Assembly (NCBI RefSeq): GCF_000732535.1
Contig: NZ_APNK01000032.1
Location: 1 to 40,200, forward strand
Direction of reading: 5' to 3'
DNA length: 40,200 bases
Origin: Salinisphaera hydrothermalis C41B8
Lineage (GTDB): Bacteria; Pseudomonadota; Gammaproteobacteria; Nevskiales; Salinisphaeraceae
In this document: in pieces, positions 30,577 through 39,561 of the stretch
How positions within the stretch are numbered: position 1 is the stretch's first letter
How the letters are laid out: every line of letters begins with the position of its first letter
Notes under the pieces: model-generated
Databases searched by the model: none
Told to the model about the DNA's origin: nothing
What the model saw: the letters and a program-made list of their open reading frames with translations, nothing else
Program-made: the position numbers and the translations under genes

Positions 30577-31605
30577 TCAGGCGTTGCTCGACGCGGCCCA
30601 GAGGTTGATGTCCTCGTCGGTGGCGTAGGTGTCGATCTCGTCGAGCTCGGCATCGGTAAACGACAGGTTATCCACGACCCGGGCACAATCCACCACCTGC
30701 TCGGGGCGCGAAGCGCCGATCAACGCCGAGGTAATACGCTCGTCGCGCAGCACCCAGGCGATCGCCAGCTGCGCCAGCGTCTGGCCACGGCGTTGGGCAA
30801 TCTCGTTGAGTTTGTTGAGATGGGAGATCGCCCGATCCGACAGCATGTCAGGGTCCAGCGATTTACCCTGCGTGGCACGCGAGCCCTCGGGGATACCGCC
30901 GAGATATTTCGACGTCAGCATGCCCTGGGCCAGCGGCGTGAATGCGATCGCGCCCATGCCGATCTCGGCCAGCATATCGGTAAGCCCGTCGCGTTCCACC
31001 CAACGGTTGAGCATATTGTAGCTCGGCTGATGAATCAGACAGGGCGTGCCCATATCCGCGAGCAGAGCGGCCGCTTCCCGGGTGCGCTGCGCGTTGTAGG
31101 ACGAGATGCCGACATAGAGCGCCTTGCCCTGCTTCACCAGCGTATCCAGCGCGCCCATGGTTTCTTCCAGCGGCGTATCGGGATCGACGCGATGCGAATA
31201 GAAGATATCCACATAGTCCAGGCCAAGCCGCTTGAGCGACTGATCGCAGGAGGCGATCAGATACTTGCGGCTGCCCCAGTTGCCGTAGGGCCCGGGCCAC
31301 ATGTCGTAGCCGGCCTTGGACGAAATCACCAGCTGATCGCGATAGCCGGCGAAATCGGTCTTCAGGATCTTGCCGAAGGCCTCTTCAGCCGAGCCCGGTG
31401 GCGGGCCGTAGTTGTTGGCCAGATCGAAATGGGTGATGCCGTGATCGAAGGCGGTCCGACAGATCGCGCGCTTGGTTTCGTGCGGCGTGTCCTCACCGAA
31501 GTTGTGCCACAGCCCGAGCGAGACCACCGGCAGCTTGAGACCGGACCGCCCGCAACGGCGATAGACCATGGACTCGTAGCGGTCCTCCGACGGGGTATAC
31601 GACAT
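30577..31605 (-). CDS. gpr: Aldo/keto reductase, L-glyceraldehyde 3-phosphate reductase (YghZ/Gpr) type
   Basis: This 342-residue NADPH-dependent reductase belongs to the AKR14/YghZ group, related to potassium-channel beta subunits. The catalytic tetrad is D61 (FDLANNYG), Y66, K97 (SSKAGYDMWPGP) and H138 (FYSHRVDP). The start YRRCGRSGLKLPVVSLGLWHNFG and the NWGSRKYLIASCDQSLKRLG segment are typical of YghZ, which reduces L-glyceraldehyde 3-phosphate and methylglyoxal and is thought to detoxify aldehydes. AGGAG lies before the ATG at 31605; the frame stays open further upstream but without similarity. It may help to remove reactive aldehydes from sugar metabolism, but it is not linked to the sugar operons. 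Confidence 0.9.
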   Translation of the reverse strand: MSYTPSEDRYESMVYRRCGRSGLKLPVVSLGLWHNFGEDTPHETKRAICRTAFDHGITHFDLANNYGPPPGSAEEAFGKILKTDFAGYRDQLVISSKAGYDMWPGPYGNWGSRKYLIASCDQSLKRLGLDYVDIFYSHRVDPDTPLEETMGALDTLVKQGKALYVGISSYNAQRTREAAALLADMGTPCLIHQPSYNMLNRWVERDGLTDMLAEIGMGAIAFTPLAQGMLTSKYLGGIPEGSRATQGKSLDPDMLSDRAISHLNKLNEIAQRRGQTLAQLAIAWVLRDERITSALIGASRPEQVVDCARVVDNLSFTDAELDEIDTYATDEDINLWAASSNA

Positions 31606-31805
31606 CGCTTGTTCTCCTCTTCGCAAAACACGCTTGGACCGCCGACCAACGCGGGCGCCAGACCACGCCTGGCACACGTTGGGACCGGTCCCGTGACGCT
31701 TTAAATGATGGGTCGGCTGACTGTAGCACCGACGGCCCCGGGCCGGGTTACACCTGCAACCGGGCCGCCCGGCGCGTGCGTCGTGGTCGGCCCCGGGCCC
31801 AAAAC

Positions 31806-31848
31806 GAAAAAGCCGACGCCCCCGTTCAAGGGGGCGTCGGCTTTTTTT
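31806..31848 (-). terminator. Strong intrinsic terminator, bidirectional form
   Basis: A 12-bp GC stem (GCCGACGCCCCC, 31812-31823, with 31830-31841) with a 6-nt loop is flanked by A5 on one side and T7 on the other. It lies 17 bp after the PEP-CTERM gene's stop on the minus strand and ends that transcript. Confidence 0.93.
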
Positions 31849-31864
31849 CGACGAAACGATCCGA

Positions 31865-32488
31865 TCAGATCGCGGACCGCCGACGATAGGCAGCAAAACC
31901 GATCGCCGCCAACGCCAGACCGAACAGTCCGAAAGTGCCCGGCTCCGGCACATCAGCGGTGCTGGGATCGGCCAAGTACTTCAGCGTTGCCTTAACCGTC
32001 GCACCGTAGCAAGGACCGCTGTTCAGACCGAAATAGCCCAGGTTGAATACCGCATCGGAAAGACTGACCTGGATCAGGCCGTCGTTATTCGGGCCGAACG
32101 TAAAGTTCAGCGGGCTATCCCAATGCACGACGCCCTCTTGGGCAAAATTGAAGAAGCCAGTAAAGAGCCCGTAGGTTTGTCCGTCGACCGTGCCCTGACC
32201 GCTCGTCGGCGACGTGAAGCCGAATTGCACGCTGATCGGATGAGACCCGCTGCCCTGATACAGGCTGCTTTGGTCGGTCCAGATATCGAACAGACCGAAG
32301 GTTTTGGACTGCCCGACATTCAGGTCATAGCTGAACGGGTTCGCCGCATGATCCTGCGTATGCACGACCAGCCCGGAACCGGAGGTATGCGCATCGACCG
32401 TATACGACGATGTGATCATCGTTGCGTTCGCCGCGGCGGACACTACAAGCAGGAAGACGGCCAGCGCTCCCAATTTAACCGCATTCAT
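31865..32488 (-). CDS. PEP-CTERM sorting domain protein
   Basis: This 207-residue protein is exported by a signal peptide (residues 1-22, MNAVKLGALAVFLLVVSAAA). It carries a C-terminal PEP-CTERM signal: VPEPGT (P181-E182-P183), a hydrophobic helix (FGLFGLALAAIGFAAY) and a basic end (RRRS). Such signals are processed by exosortase in polysaccharide-producing bacteria. The mature domain (23-178) is beta-rich, with a DxWTDQSSLYQGSG and QEGVVHWDSPLNFTFG pattern; I do not recognise a specific family. GAGGGG lies before the ATG at 32488. No exosortase gene is in this window, so sorting must be done by one elsewhere. Confidence 0.88.
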   Translation of the reverse strand: MNAVKLGALAVFLLVVSAAANATMITSSYTVDAHTSGSGLVVHTQDHAANPFSYDLNVGQSKTFGLFDIWTDQSSLYQGSGSHPISVQFGFTSPTSGQGTVDGQTYGLFTGFFNFAQEGVVHWDSPLNFTFGPNNDGLIQVSLSDAVFNLGYFGLNSGPCYGATVKATLKYLADPSTADVPEPGTFGLFGLALAAIGFAAYRRRSAI

Positions 32489-32991
32489 TATTAGCCCCTC
32501 GTTGATTGCAGCGTAAAAACACAATTAAGAAACGCCACGTCACGGATAGAGCAATCGGCATGCCACAATCAATAAAACTAGAGCGCCAACCATTGCCATA
32601 CGGTGTTCGCGTCAAATAACCTGCCTATAACTCCAATCAAATCAAGCCTGTCTTGCCAGCAGCCGGGCCACGAATAATTCGAGGGCTATGGTCGAGGGCT
32701 ATGGTCGCTCAGGCCCTGACAGACCAGTGGCTCTCATCTTTGTAAGAAGGTCTGACAGCGGGGCGGCCGCGCTCTGCCGCACGGCCGCAGATCTTGAACA
32801 ACGGGATGCGTTCATTCGATCCGCGCCATGAGTCCGAAACTATATAAAGACACAGGGGAATTCCCTAGCTTCCGTGGCGGGACGGCTGTTCTCTTTCGAG
32901 CGACTGACCCGCTGTCAGAGAAACCGACAGCCCCGGTACCGGCGGGCGATCCACAGTCGCGTGAACGTGCCGATATTGTCAGGGTGTCGAC
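32489..32991. other. Gene-free region with a 13-bp tandem duplication and AT-rich promoter-like stretch
   Basis: TCGAGGGCTATGG is repeated exactly in tandem (32679-32691 and 32692-32704). TATATAAAG at 32841-32849 could be the -10 of the ion channel gene, without a good -35 hexamer. The AT content is higher than in the flanks. Nothing here looks like a coding sequence. Confidence 0.6.
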
Positions 32992-33432
32992 ATGCTAGGC
33001 ATCGTCATTATCAACATCATCGTGGTCAGTCTGGTCGTGGGCATCCATTACGAGTTCCTCTATCGCATGACCGCGCTACTGCCACGCTTACCCGTGCGGC
33101 ATCGCTTCCGGATCGTGCTCGGGGTATTCGGCGCGCTGACGGCGCATGCGATCGAGGTCTGGATATTCGCGATCGCCTACTACGGCATGCTGCACTGGGC
33201 GGGCATCGGCCATTTCATCGGGCACTTCAACGGCTCGCTGCTCGACTGTGCCTATTTTTCGTTTACCACCTACACCACGTTGGGTTTCGGCGATATCCAG
33301 CCCGTGGCCGGCGTACGCTATCTCACCGGCATCGAATCGCTCACCGGACTCTTGCTGATTACGTGGTCGGCCTCGTTTCTATATCTCGAAATGCAGCGCT
33401 ACTGGACGCGCAAGGATGTGACGGGCGGCTAA
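32992..33432 (+). CDS. Small ion channel protein (Ion_trans_2-like)
   Basis: This 146-residue inner-membrane protein has three hydrophobic segments (about residues 1-20, 42-70 and 112-135) and a pore loop with the filter-like sequence TYTTLGFGDIQPV between the last two. TLGFGD stands where potassium channels have TVGYGD, and this variant is common in bacterial two-TM-plus-pore proteins. No cytoplasmic RCK domain or voltage-sensor helix is seen. Selectivity for K+ is plausible but unproven. It is alone on the plus strand; the AGGG ahead of the ATG at 32992 could serve as a ribosome binding site. Confidence 0.8.
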   Translation: MLGIVIINIIVVSLVVGIHYEFLYRMTALLPRLPVRHRFRIVLGVFGALTAHAIEVWIFAIAYYGMLHWAGIGHFIGHFNGSLLDCAYFSFTTYTTLGFGDIQPVAGVRYLTGIESLTGLLLITWSASFLYLEMQRYWTRKDVTGG

Positions 33433-33586
33433 AGTCGGGCGGTCGTCGCCGGGCACTGCTCGACATGCCTTGCTGCGGTCGCACGAACGCCGGGCCACCG
33501 GAAACCGGCTGGAAATTTTCCGCCAATACACATAGCGTGCGTCTCGGAGTCATCCCGCCACACCACGGCACGAACCGATTCGACCC

Positions 33587-34018
33587 ATGAGTGACAACGA
33601 CCTCATTGAAGCCAGCCCTTGCAAACTGCGTAACGGCAACTGGGGCTGCAAGACACAGCAGCCAGTGCAAGTGGGCGACACGGTGCGCATCGTCACGCGC
33701 GCCAACAAGCAATGGCGCGCCGAGATCACCCAGATCGTCTGGACCGACGATCAAACCTGTATCTGCGAAACCGCCAGTGAAAACAGCAAGTCGCCCAGGG
33801 CGTCCTCCGACCAGCCTGCGGCACCCAGCAAACCGCAGCAACAAGGCCGCCAGCAGGCCCGGCCCGTAGCGGTTGTCGACGACACGCCAGCCCCGCCTCG
33901 CACCGACGCCATCCCAACCGACGAGCTCGACGCCATGGCCGATGCGGCGGCCCAGCAGGACGACGAGTACGACGACCTCATGAGCGCGATGCAAGCGTTC
34001 GAACGCGACCCGCAGTAA
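33587..34018 (+). CDS. Hypothetical protein with small N-terminal beta domain and low-complexity tail
   Basis: I do not recognise this 143-residue protein. Residues about 1-65 form a compact, beta-rich segment (KLRNGNWGCKTQQPVQVGDT, then VRIVTRANKQWRAEITQIV and CICETAS), which has some look of an SH3-like or zinc-ribbon-type module with cysteines at positions 12, 21, 58 and 60. Residues 66-115 are Gln/Ala/Pro-rich low complexity, and the end (about 115-143) is acidic, DELDAMADAAAQQDDEYDDLM. No signal peptide or membrane helix is present. The strong third-position GC supports it as a real gene. Its neighbours do not hint at function. Confidence 0.6.
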   Translation: MSDNDLIEASPCKLRNGNWGCKTQQPVQVGDTVRIVTRANKQWRAEITQIVWTDDQTCICETASENSKSPRASSDQPAAPSKPQQQGRQQARPVAVVDDTPAPPRTDAIPTDELDAMADAAAQQDDEYDDLMSAMQAFERDPQ

Positions 34019-34083
34019 AAAACAACAAGCAGTCGCTGCCGCACGCGGGGAGACGGCCGTACGCCATATTACGTGCGGCGCGC

Positions 34084-34746
34084 TCAGTCAGGCCGCCCGT
34101 TGTCGTACAGCGGGCGATCGACGCGCTTCTGCAGCGTCCGTCGATACGCGAGCGTCCAGAGCACGAGCAAGCCCATCGTGCCGTAGCCGACCACCGGCTG
34201 GACGATCAGATAGTCGTGAATGCTGACGGAAAAGACCAGCACACAGGCTACGGCTGTCGACAGCAAAAGCCCCACGCCCCAGGTGAGCGTCATGACGGTC
34301 ATCGCACGGCGAAAATAGGGTTGATCGCGGAGCGCCTCGAATTCGGCGGCTTCGGCCGGCGAGCTGCGCGCGATACCCGCCCGCGCCAAGTAATAAATCA
34401 CCGGGCGCCGGATCACGACCGAGCCCAGAAATACCAGCCCGATCAGCGCTGTGACCAGATTTTCACGCAGCTGAAGAAAGCGGGCCGAGCCCGAGCCGAT
34501 CATTGCGAGCAAAGAAAGCGCGATACCGGCCAGCACCATGACGGAAACGGCATCCAGCTGGCGACGACGGATGAATTCCACGATCGCCCACAGCATGGGC
34601 GGGACGGACGACGCCATCAGCGCGACCACGTCGCCCGAGCCAGGCGCCACGCGGTCGTAGATCAACAGCGGCAACACACAGTTGATCACGAGCTCCAAGG
34701 CAAGACGCATGCCCTGCGGACCCAACCTGTCGATGAACCGAGCCAT
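34084..34746 (-). CDS. VC0807-like integral membrane protein
   Basis: This 220-residue inner-membrane protein has about 5-6 hydrophobic helices and matches the VC0807-like family by pattern: LALELVINCVLPLLIYDRVA, SSVPPMLWAIVEFIRRRQLD, then VMVLAGIALSLLAMIGSGSA, RENLVTALIGLVFLGSVV and RRPVIYYLARAG. The function is unknown. The ATG at 34746 was preferred over the GTG two codons earlier. It is convergent with the hypothetical gene at 33587-34018 and separated by a gene-free stretch from the acylase gene. Confidence 0.75.
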   Translation of the reverse strand: MARFIDRLGPQGMRLALELVINCVLPLLIYDRVAPGSGDVVALMASSVPPMLWAIVEFIRRRQLDAVSVMVLAGIALSLLAMIGSGSARFLQLRENLVTALIGLVFLGSVVIRRPVIYYLARAGIARSSPAEAAEFEALRDQPYFRRAMTVMTLTWGVGLLLSTAVACVLVFSVSIHDYLIVQPVVGYGTMGLLVLWTLAYRRTLQKRVDRPLYDNGRPD

Positions 34747-35058
34747 AAGCACGTCCCAGGACTTCGTGCCGAACCAAAGAACCGCCGCTCCAGATTAACG
34801 CCGAAAGCCGGGCAAGGCACCATCTCGTCACGAGCCGCCCGACGCCAGGCCCTGCCCGGCCCGCTCGCCACCGGCCTCTATTCCGATCGGCGCCAGCCCA
34901 GCGCCCGACGCGGCGCCGAAATTCAATACATCATAAAAACATAGAGCTACCGCCAAATCCCGGATTATGGCGCCTAAAGTCTTATATCTCCGCCCCGATT
35001 TCCCCACCGAAACGGCCTACACTCGACAAGTCATAATAATAAAAAGGGAGATGACGTC
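34747..35058. other. Gene-free region upstream of the acylase gene
   Basis: This 312-bp stretch holds no coding sequence I support. It becomes AT-rich near the acylase gene (CATAATAATAAAAA at 35032-35045) and ends with the ribosome binding site AAAGGGAG. CCAGATTAACGCC near 34790-34802 resembles the repeat at 8091 and 27322. No matching -35 hexamer was found for the likely acylase promoter. Confidence 0.5.
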
Positions 35059-37719
35059 ATGGGGACCCTGTCTCGAGCCGCTCGGCCGGCTTCGTTGCTC
35101 TTGATCAGCCTGACCCTGGCCGCGGGGCTCAACGCCTGCTCGGACCACAACCACAACAATGTGTCCAGCGGCAGCTCGGCATCGCCGATCAGCTCGCCCG
35201 ACGGCAAGCTACAGGCCACGATACGGACCACCACGGACGGCGTACCGCATATCGTGGCCAGCAATCTGGAATCCGGCGCGTTCGGCGAAGGCTATGTTCA
35301 GGCACGCGATAACGTCTGCATCATCGCCGATTCCATTCTGCGTGCCACCGGGCGACGCGCCGAGTTCTACGGCCCCGGGCCGAACAGCATCAACATCATC
35401 ACGGACTTCAGCTATCGGGCGTTGGGGCTGCTGGACAAGGCACAACAACGCTTCGCCTCGTTATCGCCCGAGTCGCAGGCCATGCTGCGTGGCTTCGCCG
35501 CCGGCTACAACAAGTATGTGAGTGATACCGCACCCGGCGATCTGCCCGGCAAATGCGCGAATCAACCCTGGGTGCAGGCGATCACCCCGCAGCAGCTGTA
35601 TGCGTATTACCAGCTGATCGCGCTGTATGCGAGCGGCGACCAGTTTGCGACCGGCGTCACGTTTTCGGCCGCGCCGCCGGGCGTGGATCCGAGCCCCACG
35701 CCCGCCACGCCGACCGTCGCCCGCAATCGCATCAGCATGCCGGACTTCGCCCGCATTGCGCGCACCGGCACGCCCAAATCGCTGGGCCTGAGCAGCAACT
35801 ACACCGATCGTGGCATGGCCAGCAACGGCTGGGGCATCGGCGGCGATATGACCGAAAACGGCCGCGGCGCGCTGCTCGCCAACCCCCATTTCCCGTACAC
35901 CGGCAATCGACGCCTGTACCAGAGCCAGCTCACCATTCCGGGGTATTACAACGTCAACGGCGCGGCCCTGATCGGCTTCGTGGTGCCGCTGATCGGCTTC
36001 AACCAGGACGTGGCCTGGACCCATACCGTCTCGACGGCCAATCACTTCACGGTCTATCAGTTGCAGCTAGCGGCCGGCGACAACATGACCTACATGAAGG
36101 ACGGTCAGCCGCAGTCGATCACGTCCAAGACGTTTCAAATTCAGGTGGCTAACGGAACGCCGACACCCACGACGTTGCAAAAGACATTTTATTACTCGGA
36201 ATACGGCCCGATGATCGCGGCCAATCTGGTCAACAGCGCCCTGCCGGCCTGGGGCGACAGCCTCGGCGGACAGCCAGTGGCCTTCACCTACCGAGACGCG
36301 AACGCCGATACCGCCAGCCAGACCGTCGATCAATGGCTGGGCATGGGGCGGGCGCATAATCTCGCCGAGTTCAAAAAACCGTTCCAGGCCTGTGGCAGCG
36401 TGCTGTGGGTCAACACCATGTATGCGGACACCAGCGGCCAGGCGTTCTATATCGACGGCACCTCGGTCCCCAACCTGTCCAGCGCCGCGCTGACCGCCTA
36501 CGCCCAACGCATCGCCAACAATCCGCTCGCTGCCGGGCTGGCACGCGCCGGCGTGCCCCTGCTCGACGGCAGCACCTCGCGCGACGATTGGGTGACGGGC
36601 AACTGCAACGGGCGCGTGCCTTATAACGGCATGCCCAAGCTTGAACGCCGCGATTTCGTGCAGAACTCCAACGACAGCTACTGGGCGACCAACCCGGCGG
36701 ATTTCCTGACGGGGTACTCGCCGCTGTACGGGCCGACCGAAACTCAGCTCAGCCCGCGTACGCATATGGGCCTGAAGATGCTCGAGCATCCGACCGACGC
36801 CGGCCTGTCGAACGTCAAACCCGCGGGCGACGACGGCAAGTTCACCGGCAAGGAGATCATCAACGCGCTGTATTCCAACCGCGCCTACTACGCGGAAATG
36901 CTGCTGCCGACGCTGCTCGATCGTTGCCAGGCGGCCGGCAATGAAGCGATCCCGACCACCGGCGGCAACAGCCGCTCGATCGCGGCCGGCTGTAGTGCGC
37001 TCGCCAGCTGGAACGGCGTCTACAACACCGACAGCACCGGCGCCCAGGTCTTCCGCGTGTTCATTGCCGCTTACAATCCGAGCTACCCGGACCAATTCAC
37101 GGTCGCGTTCGACCCGACCCAACCGGCCACGACGCCGAATACGCCGAAACCGGCCACGGCCGACCCCGCGAACGACCCGATGCTGCAGGCGCTGGCCACC
37201 GGTCTCGACAAACTCGACCAGGGCGGTATTGCCTACGACACGCCACTGGGCCAGGTACAGTACGAACAGCAGTCGGCCGGTGTACCGCCGGGCGGTACGG
37301 CCGCGCCCAGCGGCGACCCGATCCCCTGGCCCGGCAACCAGAACTTCGAGGGCGGCTTCGATATCGTATCCGTGGCCACGCAATCGGTTGACGACGGCAC
37401 ACGCTTCCCGCGCGTCGCCCCGGCCTCGACCATTGCCGATACCGGCTCACTCTCGGCCACCTCGGGCCAGGGCTGGCTCATCGGCTACGGCACCAGCTGG
37501 CATTTCGGCCTGAACTTCACCGCCAACGGCCCCGAAGCCTATGGCCTGGTGAGCTACAGCCAGTCGGACGACCCGTCCTCGCCGCACTTCAGCGATCAGG
37601 ACGAGCGGTTCTCGAACAAGAACTATCGCAAGCTGCTGTATTCCGACAGCGACATCAAAGCGGATCCGAACCTGACCACGCAGACCATCAACGGTCAGGT
37701 TCCCGCCAACAACAGCTGA
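35059..37719 (+). CDS. Penicillin acylase family lipoprotein (Ntn hydrolase, AHL-acylase-like)
   Basis: This 886-residue enzyme of the N-terminal nucleophile superfamily should cleave amide bonds, such as those of acyl-homoserine lactones, cyclic lipopeptides or beta-lactams. An N-terminal lipobox (LNAC, Cys27) predicts a lipid anchor facing the periplasm or outer membrane. The proenzyme should self-cleave at S255 (GMASNGWGIGG), giving an alpha chain of about 28-254 and a beta chain of 255-886 with Ser as nucleophile. LLANPHFPY after it is the usual conserved segment (His near 277). At 886 residues it is somewhat longer than the 700-800 of PvdQ-type acylases; the extra includes a Pro/Thr-rich segment near 690-710. 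AAGGGAG precedes the ATG. It is followed by its own terminator. Substrate is unknown. Confidence 0.87.
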   Translation: MGTLSRAARPASLLLISLTLAAGLNACSDHNHNNVSSGSSASPISSPDGKLQATIRTTTDGVPHIVASNLESGAFGEGYVQARDNVCIIADSILRATGRRAEFYGPGPNSINIITDFSYRALGLLDKAQQRFASLSPESQAMLRGFAAGYNKYVSDTAPGDLPGKCANQPWVQAITPQQLYAYYQLIALYASGDQFATGVTFSAAPPGVDPSPTPATPTVARNRISMPDFARIARTGTPKSLGLSSNYTDRGMASNGWGIGGDMTENGRGALLANPHFPYTGNRRLYQSQLTIPGYYNVNGAALIGFVVPLIGFNQDVAWTHTVSTANHFTVYQLQLAAGDNMTYMKDGQPQSITSKTFQIQVANGTPTPTTLQKTFYYSEYGPMIAANLVNSALPAWGDSLGGQPVAFTYRDANADTASQTVDQWLGMGRAHNLAEFKKPFQACGSVLWVNTMYADTSGQAFYIDGTSVPNLSSAALTAYAQRIANNPLAAGLARAGVPLLDGSTSRDDWVTGNCNGRVPYNGMPKLERRDFVQNSNDSYWATNPADFLTGYSPLYGPTETQLSPRTHMGLKMLEHPTDAGLSNVKPAGDDGKFTGKEIINALYSNRAYYAEMLLPTLLDRCQAAGNEAIPTTGGNSRSIAAGCSALASWNGVYNTDSTGAQVFRVFIAAYNPSYPDQFTVAFDPTQPATTPNTPKPATADPANDPMLQALATGLDKLDQGGIAYDTPLGQVQYEQQSAGVPPGGTAAPSGDPIPWPGNQNFEGGFDIVSVATQSVDDGTRFPRVAPASTIADTGSLSATSGQGWLIGYGTSWHFGLNFTANGPEAYGLVSYSQSDDPSSPHFSDQDERFSNKNYRKLLYSDSDIKADPNLTTQTINGQVPANNS

Positions 37720-37738
37720 CACCGCAATGCGGGATCGA

Positions 37739-37774
37739 AAAGCTCGGCGCCGGCCACTGCGCCGGGCTTTTCAT
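37739..37774 (+). terminator. Intrinsic terminator of the acylase gene
   Basis: A 13-bp stem starting AAAAGC (37739-37751 with 37760-37772, one G-U pair) and an 8-nt loop ends in a short T-run, 20 bp after the acylase stop codon. Confidence 0.85.
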
Positions 37775-37914
37775 TAACGAACCACGCCCTCGCCGCCAGC
37801 TGCCTCACGACCCGCCGGGCGAATCCGTTCCGGCCCGGCCACGATTGATCCGGGGCATCGTCGCGCAAGACTCTCGCCGGATCGCGCCGTATCCCAGACC
37901 TCAGCGGTAGCACT

Positions 37915-38982
37915 TCATCCGTAATAGCCGTAGGCGCCGAGATCGCGTCCGGTGGCCGCCGCCATACGACGGTTTTCCGGGCTAAAATGGCCGAGGATCG
38001 AGCGAGCCAGCGACTCGCCCAGCTCGATCTCGGAAGCACGCCCCGTGAGCCGGGCCGGTAGCGTGAATTGCAACCGGCCATGGCGAGACTTGAACAAAAG
38101 AAGCGGCCGCATGCCCCAGCGATTCGCCCGACGAGAACGGGCGTTGGCCGGCGTGGGCGACAGCCCGTCCGCCGCATGCTGCACATCCAGCACGTCGCGC
38201 ATTTCGCCGATGAAACCAGGGAAATCGGCGCCGATCATCTCGATCGGCATCACGCTGACGTTCTCGGCGCCGACCGTTTCGGCGAAACAGTCGTAGAGCT
38301 GCCCGTAATCCATGCCGAAGAACTGATGTTCCAGTTCGTTCGGCGAGCGATCGAGCAATCGCTGCACACGCCGCTCGAAGTCGCGCTGCGAGGCATAGGG
38401 GATCTTGCGCGACAGCTGCACATAGCTCGCGGCCAGCAACTTATCCTGGCGCCGCGTCATCATCAGAAAACGCACGCGCTCGAAGCCGACCCGGTGCGCC
38501 GACTCACGCAGCCCCGACAGATTGGCGCATAGCTGGGCTGCCGAGAATGCCGGCGGCATGGCGCGAATACCAAAATGATTCACCCGCGTGACCGCCTCGT
38601 CGGAAATCAGCAGGGCGCGCGGACGCGGCCCATTGAACGACGCCAGATTCTTGTATTGGCGCAGAAACGAGTCGCCATGCCGGCCCCAGAACGCCCCCGA
38701 CTTCTGGAAGGCATCGGAGAAGCGGCGCACCCCGAAGCGATTGCGCGCGAACAGATAGGCCGCTTTCTTCGCGTTGGCCGCGCCCGGCATGACGTAGTGG
38801 CCCCCCATGAGCTGCGGAAAGATGCTGCCATGCAAATACGAGCTGGCCGCCTTGGGCAGTCCGACATGCACGATCAGTGTCCGAGGCGTCGATGTATCGG
38901 CCACGGCCACCGGACGGGCGACGCGACTGGATGGATAAACCGACGCATCTACAACGCCAGCCTGCGCGAAATCGCCTGCCAT
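37915..38982 (-). CDS. Sulfotransferase-like P-loop protein
   Basis: This 355-residue protein resembles PAPS-dependent sulfotransferases. The N-terminal 5'-phosphosulfate loop is VGLPKAASSYL (40-50), where the K and the two S are expected ligands. A second strand-helix element (RFLMMTRRQDKLLAASYVQ) matches the 3'-phosphate-binding region, and the C-terminus (ILGHFSPENRRMAAATGRDL) is the usual end of the family. No signal peptide or membrane helix is seen. The acceptor is unknown; glycan or exopolysaccharide sulfation would fit the family but nothing nearby confirms it. I set the start at 38982; an in-frame ATG at 39045 would add 21 residues without similarity. Confidence 0.75.
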   Translation of the reverse strand: MAGDFAQAGVVDASVYPSSRVARPVAVADTSTPRTLIVHVGLPKAASSYLHGSIFPQLMGGHYVMPGAANAKKAAYLFARNRFGVRRFSDAFQKSGAFWGRHGDSFLRQYKNLASFNGPRPRALLISDEAVTRVNHFGIRAMPPAFSAAQLCANLSGLRESAHRVGFERVRFLMMTRRQDKLLAASYVQLSRKIPYASQRDFERRVQRLLDRSPNELEHQFFGMDYGQLYDCFAETVGAENVSVMPIEMIGADFPGFIGEMRDVLDVQHAADGLSPTPANARSRRANRWGMRPLLLFKSRHGRLQFTLPARLTGRASEIELGESLARSILGHFSPENRRMAAATGRDLGAYGYYG

Positions 38983-39561
38983 ATTGTTGCCCTCTATGCC
39001 CAAATACCCTCGATCCACCTCAAACCTAGCAGCCAAGCCATTCATTTTCTGTAAGAACGCCGTCGCGGCTCAGGCTCCGCCGGCGACCGAAAAGCGCGAA
39101 CCGGACGCCAACATTGACTCTCACGCGACGATCAGCCCGCGCCATGGCGCCCGCACCAGCCCGTGTTCGTGCCCGACTTCGCCTAGGCCAACCGCGGCGA
39201 AGGCGAAGTGCGCGTCTGGGTACGCAGCGACGCGCGAATTAGACGCGACAAACCCACGGACCGGCGCAGGTCGTTCAGGGCTGACCTGCGCCAGGCCCGC
39301 TCGCAAGATCAACGAGTTATCGGCCAACACGCGGGCGCCGCGCGTGCACATCGAACCGCGCCTGAGCCGTTGCGGCGGCTACGGCGCCTCCATGCCACGC
39401 TCCAATCGTGCTTCTCATCCCCGAACAAAGCGCGGGTCGAGAAGCGCGTGTATCAAACGCGACGCCCGGCAATCGGCGTCTATCTCGGATAAATTGAGAT
39501 CTCATACCGCCGCATCCGATAGCCAGCCAGTGCATGCGGCAGGCTCCCACTCGACATCGTG
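38983..39561. other. Gene-free region between the sulfotransferase and SnoaL-like genes
   Basis: This 579-bp stretch has no gene I can support. Several frames stay open by chance, including 39121-39351 on the minus strand, but none shows a family pattern, a ribosome binding site or the third-position GC of the neighbours. Upstream of 39559 there is no clear promoter. It may contain decayed sequence. Confidence 0.5.

Noticed and set aside
39121-39351. 76-codon minus-strand reading frame with hydrophobic C-terminal half
   Set aside because: No ribosome binding site, no family pattern, and composition not clearly different from other chance frames in the region; kept as part of the gene-free stretch.
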